Under the pieces are notes generated by a model, which worked only from the letters and a program-made list of their open reading frames with translations, ran no database searches and had not been told where the DNA came from. The position numbers and the translations under genes were made by a program. Shown here piece after piece: positions 36,340 to 48,790 of a stretch of 64,000 bases of DNA. Origin of the DNA: Perca fluviatilis (lineage: Eukaryota; Chordata; Actinopteri; Perciformes; Percidae); contig NC_053126.1 in assembly GCF_010015445.1 (NCBI RefSeq), positions 22,569,169 to 22,633,168 on the forward strand, read 5' to 3'. Positions within the stretch are counted from its first letter, which is position 1, and each line of letters starts with the position of its first letter.

Positions 36340-39300
36340 GTAATTTTATGTCGGCTACTGACGTACAACCACGCCTCGCATTGTAAAGGAATTTCATAAT
36401 TGAAATAGACATATTACATACCTGTCTAGGAAGAGGGCCAATTCAGGGTCGGTTATTAATCATTTACAATCCCGTAATTGTCTTCGTCTGTCACTCTCCC
36501 GTTTAGCTTTTAGTTGTTCTTCGTTTAATTTCCTTTTTTCTGTGATGGCCCTGCCCAAGTATCAGCCATAGCTACAGCAGAAAACTTCTAAAATAAAATA
36601 AAATACAAATAGGCCTACATAAAGAAATATCCTGCTACCGTCTACCTGGCTGGATACTCAAACACAGGCTTTTCTGGTGTTACTCTGAAATCTGTGACCT
36701 GTCAGAATGTGTTACTGTGGAGCCGGTCTGCCAGCTGTTTGCTGTTACAGGTCATTTATGATCATCAGATGGAAAATAAACAGTTTTAGAAATATTTAAA
36801 AGTTCCTCATAGTTACTTTAACTGGATTCACCTGAGTGTCTCATATTTTGCACATTTTTATGCACCTCAGAGATTAAATCAAGTGCACAAGTCTCCCTTA
36901 GCAACCGGCTTTTCAGTTTACAGTGCAGCCAAACAAACTTACGTTTTAAATGCCATGACCATCTGGTTTTCATGCTTTCAAAAAAAATTTCTTTTGTTGT
37001 AGATGCATTTATGTTTAGTGCTAACAGCTGTGGTAAATAAATTGCGTTTCCTGTGACTGCTTCACAATAAAAATAAAAGCCACCCTAGTGTGACTCATTT
37101 AATGTGAATTAGCAGCAGCAGGAAATTAAACTTATTCAGCTCTGATAAGGTATTGGGAGAGTTAAGAGTAAATAGTGACGCTGTTTTCAAGTGAGATAAA
37201 ATAGTAAAGCTGGATGTCATACTTGTTTGCAATTTGAATCTATCGGACTCCACCAACTAAAATGAAAAGTACTGTATGAGAGATGAGAGATAATGACAGA
37301 ATGAAAACACATTCATGGGCAATTGCTGAAAAAATGCTGACCATAAATAATATCAAAGACGGGTTTAATTTCACAAACATAAGGACTTTAGGATTATAAC
37401 TTTAAATTCATCACATAAAAGAACCACTTCACGGGTTTGCATTTTTTATGCCATTTTCAAATCTGTCTGAACAAAAAAACTGCATCACCGCACAACAATG
37501 ATGTGAGTAATATTAATAAGTAAGACTTGATCTTACACAACTCAAACATATTCTGAATGATTTCCATTCTGTTTGGTAATAAATGGAAAACCAATGACAG
37601 GGTGAGTAGTAAAAATACACCCAGAAATCCAAAAGTTTACAGCATGTACAGTATATAACAGAGAAGGAGAATGCATTTAAAAATCCTACACACAAAATGT
37701 CAGTAAATAAAAAGAGTAGGTGTATTCACTTGTTCGCTGGTATGGCTGTAACCACATGCCTGTTATTTGCACATGTTTGTATTATGTGGGAACTTAAGGC
37801 TTTTTACTATTCATATTTTTTTTAGTTTCACCATGCAATCATATAATCCAAGAACTCACAGTGAAAGAGGCCGCAGCATTCAACTGGTTAAATCAAGGTT
37901 ATCCATCTAATTATTCAGTCCGGAGCCAGCAGAAGATAGAGCTTTTGTGTAACACTCTCTTTATCGTGTAGCCATGTGTGAAGTGGGAGAGGTACAGCGC
38001 CTTGGGGAATGGACTCCTACAGCGCCAGAAAGGTCATGAGTAGTGCCCATGTCCGTTACTGCCTGCCGTCATCGGCACAAATAACATCGCTGTAAATGGC
38101 AAACCGGTTCCCTGCTGTAGAAGAAAAAAAGTCAATGAAAGTGTCACATTAAAAAATCCCCTGAATCAGCCTGGTAATAGGGATGTCTTTGTTTCCACCT
38201 TGTGTCCATCACCAGATGTAATAATTGTGTAATTAAATTGGCAGCCTTAAAGAAGAGAGACAGATTGGCACGCCGGGTGTATGTAAGCCAGCGAGTTGAG
38301 GAATCATCCCCACCACATAGAAAGCAACATGTCTCAGCTCTCTTGGACGTTTAGCTATTTAGCCATTTGTTATAATTCTGCACAAACTTTGATGAGTCAG
38401 ATGTGAATCATGAGGCGTGGGCGAACGCCGAGCCAAAACAAAAAAAGGATCTTCTTAATGAGATCTCCGCTGTTTCTCTCACTAATGGGCTTCAAGGTCC
38501 TAGCAATCCATCAGCTATTTCTAAGTCTTTTACGCAAACAGGGATGTTAAAGGTTAAAGACATTTTCTATGACTTTATACATTTACTCCATTTCATTTCA
38601 ATATTGTACTTTTTTTTGGGGCAAGAAAAGAACTACAAAAACAAGGGAAAATATAGTTTCCTTTGTTAATAGATGCTGGAATTGATGTCTGTTTTGGTTG
38701 TCTGCTATTTCCCATTTGGTTAATGGATTTCTCCCTCAATTTAAAGGATGACAACATCCAGAACAACGCATAAATACAGCCTAGTGCTCCCTAAGGAATC
38801 AGCTAATGTACCTCAAAGATGCCTTTTCATTTTGTCCAGGATGTTGATGTTATAATCTATACATTTACGTTTACACAGGCTCCGTCATGAAGTATTACTT
38901 TGAAAATCTAAATTTGAATGGCCAGAAATCACGTTGTAATGTGTGATTGTTTCCCAACTTGTTCTGTGATATACATATATGGATAAACCCAACCCCTTCA
39001 GATGTACCACCAATGTATCATACTGTTGAAAACTATAGGGAATAGAGGCAACAGCAATGCACTGGAATTTGAATTATGCTCACTTTATGCAAGAAATATC
39101 AACTTTAAGATATAAATGGTTTTTGGACAAATTTAGTAGTGTCTTAAGCTTAACGCTTCTGGGAGTGGGGGCCTCTGTGGTGAACAATAAGTAGACTGTC
39201 AAAAGTACCATCAATGAGTAGTCCAGTACCCTCAGCACTCCACAGAGTAACTGATTCTGGAGTCACTTATAAACAAACAGAAAAACCTACAGAGTAACAT

Positions 39301-39782
39301 ACAGAATTGTAGCATGGATGTCAGTCGGAACCAAAATGTTATGCCTCCAGGAGAACATTAATGTAGCCCACTACTAAAACAGCCTCTTTCCATTACTATT
39401 TGACCAAATAAGTATACAAGTGAAACTACATTTTGATTTCAGTTTATTTTTGAAAAAATACCTTCTCTGAGTCTGATTCTTTCGCAGTCTGCTCACTGTT
39501 GTTCAGGAGTTTGTTGTTTAAAGTAACTAATCAGACCTCAAAGCGACATTTCATTTTGACCAAACTGCTACATCTAAAGTGTCTCGGTGGGAATTTAGAA
39601 ACACAGCCTTCTTCCAGACAGACTTAGATTGATTGTACAACCATCTTGCTCAGTGCAGGTAAAAAAAAACTAATTATGAAAACAGATGGTTTCACCAGCA
39701 AGCAGTTACTACAAAACCTACAGGGAAAACAATCAATCAAACAATCTACCTCTGTGATAAAAAAGGTTTTATGTCTTTTGCA
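36340..39782. other. 3.4 kb of AT-rich DNA without recognised gene
   Basis: Open frames at 37513 (minus) and 38403 (plus) lack any family likeness. No transposon ends were recognised. Confidence 0.45.
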
Positions 39783-40196
39783 GTTTCGCATTGCCAGACC
39801 AATCTCCACAGCGCTGTGGAGTAAGGTCTGGCTACATCACACATACATTCTGGGATAGGAGGAAAAAAACCGCTCTGGGTGGTTTGCATTTCTTTAAACC
39901 AACCACAATCACTTTGGGCACTGGGCGGTGGCTCTGCAAAATGGCCTCAGTAAGGAACTTATTTTGGTGGAAAATTTGCATCCCGCCAACAAAAACGCCA
40001 CATACAATATTAAATGAACTGTTCACACAATACAGTAACGTGAGATATTTAAATTATATATTCTTTGTAAATCTTTACAATAATTTCCCAAAAGAACCAA
40101 AAATTCCATGCCTTGTTGTAAGATCCAAATTTTCACACAGAGAAGAGAGCGGAAGGTGAGGGACATCCGTCAGGCAATTATCCTGGAAATGTACTT
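39783..40196 (-). mobile_element. MITE ending 'ggtctggcaatgcga', copy 2 (inverted)
   Basis: This is the reverse complement of the family at 20316-20706. 'gcattgccagacc' at 39789 corresponds to the end at about 20690-20702, and 'ggtttgcatttctttaaacc' to the 'ggtttaaagaaatgcc' block. The 122-codon frame crossing it is chance. Confidence 0.65.
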
Positions 40197-40289
40197 CTGT
40201 TGATTCACACTATGTCCTCTCTAACATATATTGATTGTGTGCACTGAAAACTTGTTATACCATCTGTAGATCTACGTATACTGCAGCTT

Positions 40290-40600
40290 TTAAAGGGACA
40301 TTTCAGCAATTTTCAACCTTATCTCTATATCTGAATGAGGGATATGGTGTGAAAAAAGACGTCTGTTCTTTCCAACGTTCGCTTTGTCTCTGGGGATCAG
40401 CAAATCTCCTACTGTATACTTCCGTCCTCCAGTCACTGGAAGGTAGAACTACAAGCCACTGGTAGCTGCAGTGTTTTGACTGACATGGCTGTTCAGCCGT
40501 ATTCATATTCAGCCAGAGAGAGACCGAGGGAGGCTGTAAAAATGCATATGGGGAGGATATGGACGGCGGTTGGAAGCCTACCACACCTGAGCACTTTTAT
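40290..40600 (+). mobile_element. Possible TTAA-type MITE, right end undefined
   Basis: It starts TTAAAGGGACATTTCAGCAA, the left end of a fish MITE as remembered. No matching inverted end was located, so both class and extent are tentative. Confidence 0.35.
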
Positions 40601-40699
40601 TGTAAACTTATTTATTTAATTTAATAGTACTGTTTTGTATTATTGTTATTATTATTATTGAGCCAATAGTGCCCAATTATTCTATGATTTCCTCCGACC

Positions 40700-40830
40700 T
40701 TAACATCTGCATGCTAGCATCGTCATTGTGAGCATATTAGCATGCTGACGTTAACATTTAGCTCAAAGCAACACTGTGCCAAGTACAGCCTTATAGAGAC
40801 ACTAGCATGGCTGTAGACTCTTAAGATGCC
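40700..40830 (+). repeat. Percomorph interspersed repeat, copy c
   Basis: It contains 'gcatgctagcatcgtcattg', 'atttagctcaaagcaac' and 'ggctgtagactctta', in the same order as in the families at 3155-3740 and 13500-13770. Confidence 0.5.
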
Positions 40831-41473
40831 AGTATGGTCCATCAGAAACCCCGTCGCACTACACCTTCCCGATGTCGGAATTGGGAGAGCTGTGTCCGAC
40901 AATGTCTATAACTTGCCTTAACCGACAATCCGACATTTACACATACTTCACACAGTGATCGGCTAGCTGTGTGGAGGTGAGAAAGGAGCCATAGTTTGAA
41001 TTTAGTCCCATACAGTAGTTGGATGCAGTTCTATATAACATAAAAATTATTTTTATTTACATAATGGTTTTTTTACTAGGCTGTCAGTCATATTAAAAAC
41101 CACAGCTCCTCCACTCTCACAATTGAAAATAAAAATCAAAGCTTGTGTGTTTTTGTATTCAGGTGTGGCGAAGGGCTTAAGGTTGAGTGCTTATCACTCA
41201 CTCCTCTAAATTAAAAAGTAAAGCAGTTTCCCATACTTCTTTTATCCGCTTTGACGGGAACCAGCTGATATGCCGATTAGATAAGTGCTCTCTTTTCAGT
41301 CACCTTTACAGCGCCACTTCTTAGTTTCATCCACTTTTTGTTCCTCTGGCAGCTCACATGAATTCAAAATGTCAAAACCACAAATGGAGATCAAGCAGTA
41401 AGGAGATCAATTAGATGGAAGTCATTTGGTATCTGCTATTTAAATCTTGGCATGTATCTCCATATCTGTGTAT

Positions 41474-42222
41474 GTGGTGGACGAAGTATTCAGAACATTT
41501 GGTGAAGTCAAAGAAGTACGGCATTACAGTGTGAAAATACTCCACTACAAGTAAAAGACCTGCATCCAAAACATTACGTAAAGTATAATTAACAGTAAAA
41601 GTAAGTATTATTAGCAAAAGATACTAAAAGTGTGAAAGGTTGTGCAGTAAAATGTTCCCTGTAAGTGTTTTCCTATTATATCTGATGTTTGTGGATTAAC
41701 ATTACTGCTGCATTAATGTTTGAGGTTGTGCTAATGTATGTCCTTAATATGTTGTTGGGTGGTTTAATCTACAGCAGTGCATCATATTCTATAAGATCAT
41801 CATATGTGTGTAGCGTGGCTGTCCTGTGAGAACCACGTATCTCTAAAAAGTCAACTGTTTCCAGCTTTGTGACAATGCATTTTCCCTCTGATCCAAGAGG
41901 CTTTTTTAAAGACTTTATTTAGAAGTAGGATCATTTTCTCAACACACAAAGGAACACTTCATCCTTCAGTTTATCACAAACATGTTTACATGAACACATC
42001 TGGAGATACGTGGTTTTTACTGGACAGCGAGGGGATGAAAAACAACATCTGAAAAGCCACTTAAGCTGTCAGATAAATGTAGTGGAGTAAAAAATAAACT
42101 ATTTACCTCTGAGAGGTAGTGGGGTAGACATATAATGTAGCATTAAAGGGAAACACTCAAGTGAAGTACAAGTACCTCAGATTTGTAGTACTTGAGTAAA
42201 TGTACTTAGTTGCATTCCACTG
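41474..42222. mobile_element. hAT-like non-autonomous element (ends gtggtgga / tccactg)
   Basis: The right end is '...gagtaaatgtacttagttgc-attccactg'. Internally, 'ctgtcctgtgagaaccacgt' (about 41819) is inverted against 'acgtggtttttactggacag' (about 42008). It shares 'aaatgtagtggagtaaa' with 6591-7100. Target duplications are not clear. Confidence 0.55.
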
Positions 42223-43200
42223 GTTACTGGGCTTTTGTATAATTTAGAGCATGGAAGGCGATATGCATGCTCCACTGCATTTTTTATGTTTACAGTTTAC
42301 AGTCTCTTGTGATCAGATCTTCATAGACTCCCATTAATCAATATTTCCAAATGTGTAAAGAGATTAAAAGATGATCAACAGGCTTATTGAAATCCTCTTT
42401 GAACTTGATTTGAAGCAGCACTGATTCTCCTGTTTCTGTGTAAATGTGATTCATAAATGAACGGCACATTTCGCTGCATGTTCTGCTCAGATATCAGCGC
42501 TATTTTCTCAGCGCTTTTTCATTTGCTGCAAAAAAAAAAAAAAAAAAAACTCTCAGCGGACCCTTGACTCTTTTTTTTTTTTCAACTTAGAGTGTGTTTA
42601 CAGCCGGGTCTGTGCATTAATTATGTCCAGTTGGCCGAGATGAGCTTTTCCTTTGATTCAGAGATGATTATTAGTGTCTTTTCTCCACACCATGAGGGGA
42701 TTGCATCAGCCCTTCTCCAGCCTAAACTGTCAATCTCATTGAGAAGTGTCATGAGACACATTCTACTTTTAAGTAGAGTAGTAAAGTAGGCACTGCCACT
42801 TTGTTTTGCAGGTTTACCCCATTACAAGTGACATAAAGTGAAATGGTCGTACTCAGTCTCTGGTGGAACTTTTCAGCCAGGAGCAGTAAAACCTCAGTTT
42901 TATTTTCATCACATCCAACCCCCCAAAACAAAGGCAACTAAACCAGTGCTGAAATGTATTAAGCTGCAGTTCTTCTGAAGGCCAAAATGAAAATTTAATT
43001 AATTTAATTATTGAATAGCCCAATTAAGAACATATTTCAGTTCGGAAGGAAACTAGAGTACCCTGGGTAAACCCACGCTATCAAACTAATAACTGAACTC
43101 ATATATATTTATTCAAGAGTCCTGCTTCCAGAATCCAGCTGCAGCACTTTGATAGTGGATCAACACACTCAAGGGTCCTTGTTTTTCACTCATTTTAAGA
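42223..43200. other. Intergenic DNA with a poly(A)/poly(T) pair
   Basis: An A run (about 42531-42549) and a T run (about 42570-42580) lie close together. No gene or recognised repeat is seen. Confidence 0.4.
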
Positions 43201-43201
43201 A

Positions 43202-43373
43202 GCACCGTGACAGTACCTATACATGCACAAGAGTATCTTGGCAGTGCCCAGGAGGTGAACTGGCACTTCTCCAGCTACTAGTCCACCACCGTACTTTGGT
43301 CCGTACGGGGAATTGAACCGGCAACCCTCCGGTTCCCAACCCAACTCCCTACTGACTGAGCTACTGCCTGCAA
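43202..43373 (-). mobile_element. tRNA-derived SINE of a second family (AFC-like)
   Basis: Read on the minus strand it begins ggcagtagctcagtcagtag (A box), then 'ccggttcaattccccgta' (B box, about 43321-43304), then the unique body with 'gtgccagttcacctcctggg'. It resembles the cichlid AFC-type SINE from memory. It is not a functional tRNA gene, because the cloverleaf is not complete. Confidence 0.7.
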
Positions 43374-43384
43374 AGCAGTCATCT

Positions 43385-44545
43385 TTTAATTACTAAAACA
43401 CCACCTATACATTAGAACATGCACACTCAAAGGTAAAAGGGTCTAGACAATCTCCTGAAATCCAAACTGAATGTCAAAATGGGAAAGAAAGGTGATCTAA
43501 GCAGCTTTGAGCGTGGCATTGTTGTTGTGCCAGACGGGCTGGTCTGAGTATTTCCCAATCTGCTCAGTTACTGGGATTTTCACGCACAACCATTTCTAGG
43601 GTTTACAAAGAATGGTCTGAAAAAGGAAAAACATCCAGGATGCTGCAGTCCTCTGGGCGAAAATGCCTTGTTGATGCTAGAGGTCAGAGGAGAATGGGCC
43701 AACTGATTCCAGCTGATAGAAGATCAACTTTGACTCAAATAACCACTTGTTACAACCGAGGTATGCAGCAAAGCATTTGTGAAGCCACAACCCGCACAAC
43801 CTTGAGGCGGATGGGCTACACCAGCAGAAGACCCCACCGGGTACCACTCATCTCCACTAAAAATAGGAAAATGAGGCTACAATTTGCACGAGCTCACCAA
43901 AATTGGACAGTTGAAGACTGTAAAAATGTTGCCTGGTCTGATGAGTCTCGATTTCTGTTGAGACATTCAGATGGTAGAGTCAGAATTTGGCGTAAACAGA
44001 ATGAGAACATGGATCCGTCATGCCTTGTTACCAGTGTGCAGGCTGGTGGTGGTGGTGTAATGGTGTGGGGAATGTTTTCTTGGCACACTTTACGCCCCCA
44101 ATTGGGCATCATTTAAATGCCACAACCTACCTGAGCATTGTTTCTGATCATGTCCATCCCTTTATGACCACCATGTACCCATCCTCTGATGGCTACTTCC
44201 AGCAGGATAATGCACCATGTCACAAAGCTTGAATCATTTCAAAGTGGTTTCTTGAACTTGACAATGAGTTCACTGTACCAAAGTGGCCCCCCCAGTCACC
44301 AGATCTCAACCCACTAGAACATCTTTGGGATGTGGTGGAACAGGAACTTTGTGCCCTGGATATGCATCCCACAAATCTCCATCAACTGCAAGATGCTATC
44401 CTATCAATATAGGCCAACATTTCTAAAGAATGCTTCCAGCACCTTGTTGAATCAATGCCACGAAGAATTAAGGCAGTTCTGAAGGCGAAAGGGGGTCAAA
44501 CACGGTATTAGTAGGGTGTTCCTAATAATCCTTTAGGTGAGTGTA
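43385..44545 (+). mobile_element. Tc1-like transposon, inactive
   Basis: The right end is ...aataatcctttaggtgagtg followed by TA (44544-44545). The left end is eroded and only loosely matches the right end near 43397. It contains the transposase pseudogene at 43479-44511. Confidence 0.85.
43479..44511 (+). pseudogene. Tc1-like transposase (DD34E), broken
   Basis: It encodes a cut-and-paste transposase that would act on TA-flanked ends. Seen in order: the N-terminal MGKKGDLSSFERG; the DNA-binding paired-like region with GRKCLVDARGQRRMG; the catalytic blocks WSDESRF (first Asp), QQDNAPCH (second Asp), and SPDLNPLEHLWD (Glu, 34 residues on). Breaks: a frameshift near 43535 followed by TGA, a second frameshift at about 44095 with a small deletion, TGA at about 44230 where the family has Arg, and TAG at about 44410 where it has Trp. 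The first 158-codon open piece starts at 43640. Confidence 0.9.
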
Positions 44546-45095
44546 GACTAATGCGAGACCTACGTTTGATAAATTGCCTGGATTGTGCCCACATGCTGTC
44601 CACACCTCACTTAGATCCGAACATAATGTGAGCCCGGCCACCTCGGCATGTGGTCTGGCTGATCAGATCCCAGTGTGAGCAAGATCCGATCTCAGAGCGC
44701 ACGGACTTGATGGTTAATACGTTATGGCATGATTGGATGACAGAAGTCGCATTGAAAAGACAGGCGTAACCACGGCCTTGCAGAGCAGAGGCTTGAAAAA
44801 TTATCGTAAAAAAAACCATGAGAACCAGAACGGGGAGTTTATTTCTGTCTAAGTGCAGTAAAAAACCTTCAGTAAATGAATCTCTCTATCTGCTAAACAA
44901 CATTCAGTTCAGGGTTTAGGACCGACGAATAAAAGGCAGGTGGTATGATGTTGCTTTTGAAAAAGAACGTGTCCATGACTGTCACAAAGGTACATTGATT
45001 GTTTTGTTTGACACTTTATCATCCAACCTTGAGTACTGACTGCCCTATTTTTCTGTACTAAAACATTTCTAGGAGGAGAAGGAACTGTTTTGTTA
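44546..45095. other. Intergenic DNA
   Basis: 'cagatcccagtgtgagcaag' and 'gatccgatctcagagc' at 44660-44700 recall the 'tgatccgatcac' element at 50690-51290, but too loosely to call. There is no gene. Confidence 0.35.
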
Positions 45096-46401
45096 TTACA
45101 GTTTTTTTAAGAACTATTTTCAAAACATAACACACAATTAGCACAACCACACACCCAATCAGCAGAACACCTCAGACCCTTTGCAAAATGAAACACTCTT
45201 GCAACAACTATACACTAATTTATAAAAAACATATTTTGTTACCATATGAAACACAGACGTTTCATATGACTTAATTCAGTTTGAACCAGTTACTCAAACT
45301 CATGGTCAAAATGACACATTTTGTTTGCAAAAGGCTCTAACCGTGCCAAAACATTTAAAATATGCAAGAAAAAACAAATTTTGCCTTGAAACAACACAAC
45401 TTGCAAACAAGTGTATGAGTTCTTCCAATCAACCATTACACAGTGGACAACAAAATACAAAATATAGCACTCAGTGCGAATCAGTGCACCAATGTCATTG
45501 TAGCCTATTACTGTACGTAGCTTTCATGCCAGTGCCATTTGTTGTCATATTTGCCTAAATGCAAAGAATTGGATCCAGAATTGATTCCATTGATTCTTAT
45601 TTTCAAACTGTGGCTGAAAACTGAAATATTAGTAAATATTACACAAAATACATGTTAACCAAAATAAAATCTAAAGTATAAACATCTATTACTGTAGAGT
45701 ATAAGAAATAGCCACTATTGATACTCAGTCTCTTCTGTCTTGACCTGGCCTAACCCTGCAGACCGATTGCTAATTGAAGATTTGTGTGAAGGAGTGTCAA
45801 ACAGGTGCTTCAGTGATTTCATACTGATGTGGGTAGTTTTTAATAGTTAGTTTTAGTTAGTTCCAATTGCTTAAGCACAATTTTGAAACAGGGACAGTCT
45901 TTTTCAAAACACTACACACAATTAGCACAACCACACACCCAATTAGCAGAACACCTCAGACCCTTTGCAAAATGAAACACTCTTGCAAAAACTATACACT
46001 AATTTATAAAAAACATATTTTGTTACCATATGAAACACACACGTTTCATTTGATTTAATTATGTTTGAACCATATACACACTAGTTGCTAACCTAAAACA
46101 CGTTTAGCAATTCTTACTTCAGTAAATGAACTACACAGAGAAAGTGAAAATATAAATTAAGTTCACCAAACACTACACAAGACCAATGCTGCAGACTGAG
46201 GAAAATGTAATTTATTTCTCTCCATATACCCAAATAAGTCAACATGGAGAATCAACAACAAAACAAGTCCCAGTTTTCGTGCATAACACTGTTAGCTCAG
46301 CAAACAACAGACAAACATAATATACCGTATCCAGTACAGCTTACAATTACAGAAAAAAACAGACAAACAAAAAAAAAAGATCTGAAAAAGTACAGAAAAT
46401 A

Positions 46402-46483
46402 CTAGACATTATCTTTTCGCCTAGCTGGATCTGGCCAGAGAATCAAAAGTGCTGATATGGTACATACAATGAGCAGCTGATTA
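46402..46483 (-). pseudogene. Transposase C-terminal end
   Basis: The minus strand reads ILWPDPARRKDNV and then TAG (46404-46402). A W-P-D-P-x-R-R-x-D ending is what I remember for the same fish transposase family. It lies directly on the other side of the inner element from the N-terminal part. The catalytic middle is missing. Confidence 0.5.
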
Positions 46484-47682
46484 TAGTTTTTTCCAACTGC
46501 TTACACACGTTTTCAAAACTATGTCTCCTTTTTTCAAAACTCTACACACAATTCCCAACACTGCACACACAAAATGCAAAATGCCTCACATCTCCTTCAA
46601 AATGAAACACTGCATTCAAAATACCATAAACACATCTCAAAATGAAGCATTTGCATCAAATGGCAAACACTTTTTTCATAATAGTAAATTTTTGGATATA
46701 CCATGTACACACTGTTGTTCTAAATCTAAAGCTCTTTTGTCTTTCATAGGCTTATATCTACAATGTTCTAGAGAGAAAGTAGTCTGCTGAAAGTGGTTGA
46801 AAAGTGCACTGTAAAAAACAATGTAATGTTACAGTAAAACAGAAAATATTATTAGTATTGGGCAAAACATTACGTCTGCAAAACATTACGTCTGTAAGAG
46901 TAGCCCAGTGTTGTATACAGTAGCATGAAACAAGAAAAAAAAAGTATAAACATATGTAAACCAAAGGTATCATTTTTAGAATAAAGAATATGTGTGTGTG
47001 TGTGTGTGTGTGTGTTGTGAGTGTTTGTGCGTGCTTGTGTGTGGGCGGGGGGGGGGGGACAGAATTGTATGCACTTTGTGCACAACAAAGTCTGATTAAT
47101 TTGTAATGCTGAAATAGTCATTAGATAGTTGCATGCAGTATGGACGCCACTGTAAAGCTACTCAAGATGGGCTTCTCTCCCTGATCTCATCAGAAATGGC
47201 TCTCCTTCCTCTTCTTCCCTCCTCCTCCTCCTCCTCCGCGTTGTTATCCCCTGTCTCTCCCTCCTCCTCCTCTTGCTCTCTGTCTATTGTTGGCATCCAT
47301 TGTTCCAAACAGGTAATCTGACCTTTGGCCTCTGTATAGGCCTATACTAAAGCAATGATTGGTTAGTATTCAGTTATGACATAATGTGTTTGCACATGTG
47401 AGGAGTGTGTGTGTGTGCCCTGGTAAATAAGTGTAGCATTTTGATTGGTTGTGTTTAGAAATGGATAGCACGTCACTTCTTGTTAGATTTTTGTGTCTTA
47501 GGTAGAGAATTGTGTTTAATGTTTTGAAAAAAGTGTTTTATGCAATTGAAAACTGAGTGAAAGGCTGAGAAATAGCTTATGGTTTTGGAGATTTGCTGTG
47601 TAGTTTTGCACTTTGAGTGAGAGGTTTCAAAAATCGTGTGACATGAAAAGATTTTGTGTGTAAGCAGTTGGAAAAAACTGTA
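46482..47682 (-). mobile_element. Innermost TA-flanked element of the nest (1,197 bp)
   Basis: The left end TAGTTTTTTCCAACTGCTTA (46484) mirrors the right end (47680) as CAGTTTTTTCCAACTGCTTA, flanked by TA at 46482-46483 and 47681-47682. Inside are (TG)n at 46989-47015, a run of 12 G at 47047-47058, and a TCC-rich stretch at 47213-47275 that encodes a Glu/Arg run on the minus strand. Confidence 0.75.
47160..47290 (-). pseudogene. Transposase N-terminal fragment (inner element)
   Basis: The minus-strand reading gives a Glu-rich stretch, then EGRRGRRAISDEIRE, then a stop. The same order (acidic/basic run, R-R-G-R, S-x-E-I/S-x-E-S) is seen in the neighbouring copy at 47700-48014. It resembles the N-terminus of a fish IS630/Tc1-like transposase known from memory. 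Confidence 0.5.
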
Positions 47683-47694
47683 ATGTAAGTGTAG

Positions 47695-48014
47695 ACAGAT
47701 TTTCTTTTACCTGTTTCCTTGTCGAAATGTCCTTATGACAAATGCCACTGTATATCTACTAAGATTTGGCTGAACTCTTAGTCCAGCCTCCCTCGATCTC
47801 ACAACATGGTTCACTAGTGATTCATTTGATAAGTTGGCCTTGGCAATTCGGTTCTCCGTCTTCCTCTTCTACCTCCACCTCGTCCTCTACCTCTGTCTTC
47901 CTCTTCCTTTACCTCCTTCTCCTCCTTGTGGTTCTTTGGTTTCCTCTCACTCTCAGTCTTCTTCTTCTGACTCCTTCCATTTTGTTTGAAGGCAGGTGAA
48001 CTTACCTGCTGCAT
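47695..48014 (-). pseudogene. Transposase N-terminal region with helix-turn-helix (outer copy)
   Basis: The minus-strand frame from 48014 gives a K/E-rich then R/G-rich stretch (RGRGRGGGRRGRRR). After a frameshift near 47845 a second frame gives LSNES, then REAGLRVQPNLSRYTV near 47780-47730, a helix-turn-helix block of IS630/Tc1-like transposases. The reading ends within 20 bp of the inner element's right end. Confidence 0.6.
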
Positions 48015-48790
48015 TTTATATAGTGCTTAAACCTGATTGGTGTGTCTACAATTAAGCAATCATGTGTTTTCATACCTGGTGGCTGTGTTGCAAATAGTTC
48101 ATGGGTGTGTTCATTTGAAAGCCTTTGCTTTGAAATTGCAAGGAAATGACATCATGATAAATTTCTGTGTCAAATGCATACAAGTGTGTTTAGTGTTTAA
48201 CAAATCACTGTGTGATGTTTTGCAAAAAGTGTGAAGCTGACAATGTGCTTACAATTGTGCAAATCTAGGCTAGTGTTTTGCTACTTGAGTGTAAGGTTTT
48301 GCTAATTGTGGGAAAGTTGTAAAAAGTTGTAAAAAACTGTAACTGTTCTGCAAAATGGTGGGGAAAATGTGTCAATCCAATGAGAAAGGGTTAACACATT
48401 TGCAAGAGGTGTCTTCTGCTCTGCTGAGACAGTGATTATGAAAACCAAGCGGATACCAGTTTCCTTAAGCAGGTCAAAGAAATCAAGAAAAACTGTAAAC
48501 CTGATTGCTGTGTGTACAATTACTGTAACCAATCATGTGTTTGCGCACCTGATGGCTGCGTTTCACAGATTGGCTCATAGTTGTGGTAATATGACAGTCA
48601 GTGCTTTGGAATTGCGAGGAAGAGACATCATGATATATTTCTGTGTCTAATGTATTCAAGTGTGTTTAGTGTTTTGCAAAACACTGTGTGTATTGTTTTC
48701 CAAAAAGTGTGAGGCTGACATTGTGCTTATAGAGATGCACATATGGGCCAATGATTTGCTCCTTGAGTGTAAGGTAAAAACTGTAAGAAA

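Larger units (their letters stand above)
45097..48785 (-). mobile_element. Nest of three related Tc1/IS630-like elements
   Basis: Three left ends (45099, about 45848, 46484) and three right ends (47680, 48339, 48783) of the CAGTTTTTT(CCAACTGC) type face each other, each next to TA. The left ends carry direct copies (45119-45290 and 45900-46063 nearly identical); the right ends do too (48030-48300 against 48496-48770). The mirrored order fits elements inserted inside one another. Transposase fragments lie at 47160-47290 and 47700-48014, with a C-terminal piece at 46402-46483, all on the minus strand. Confidence 0.65.

Noticed and set aside
39791..40159. 122-codon plus-strand frame
   Set aside because: It is contained in an inverted copy of a MITE also present at 20316-20706, where the frame is not kept.
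43202..43373. Possible tRNA gene on the minus strand
   Set aside because: A and B boxes are present, but the body continues into a SINE sequence and a full cloverleaf is not formed.
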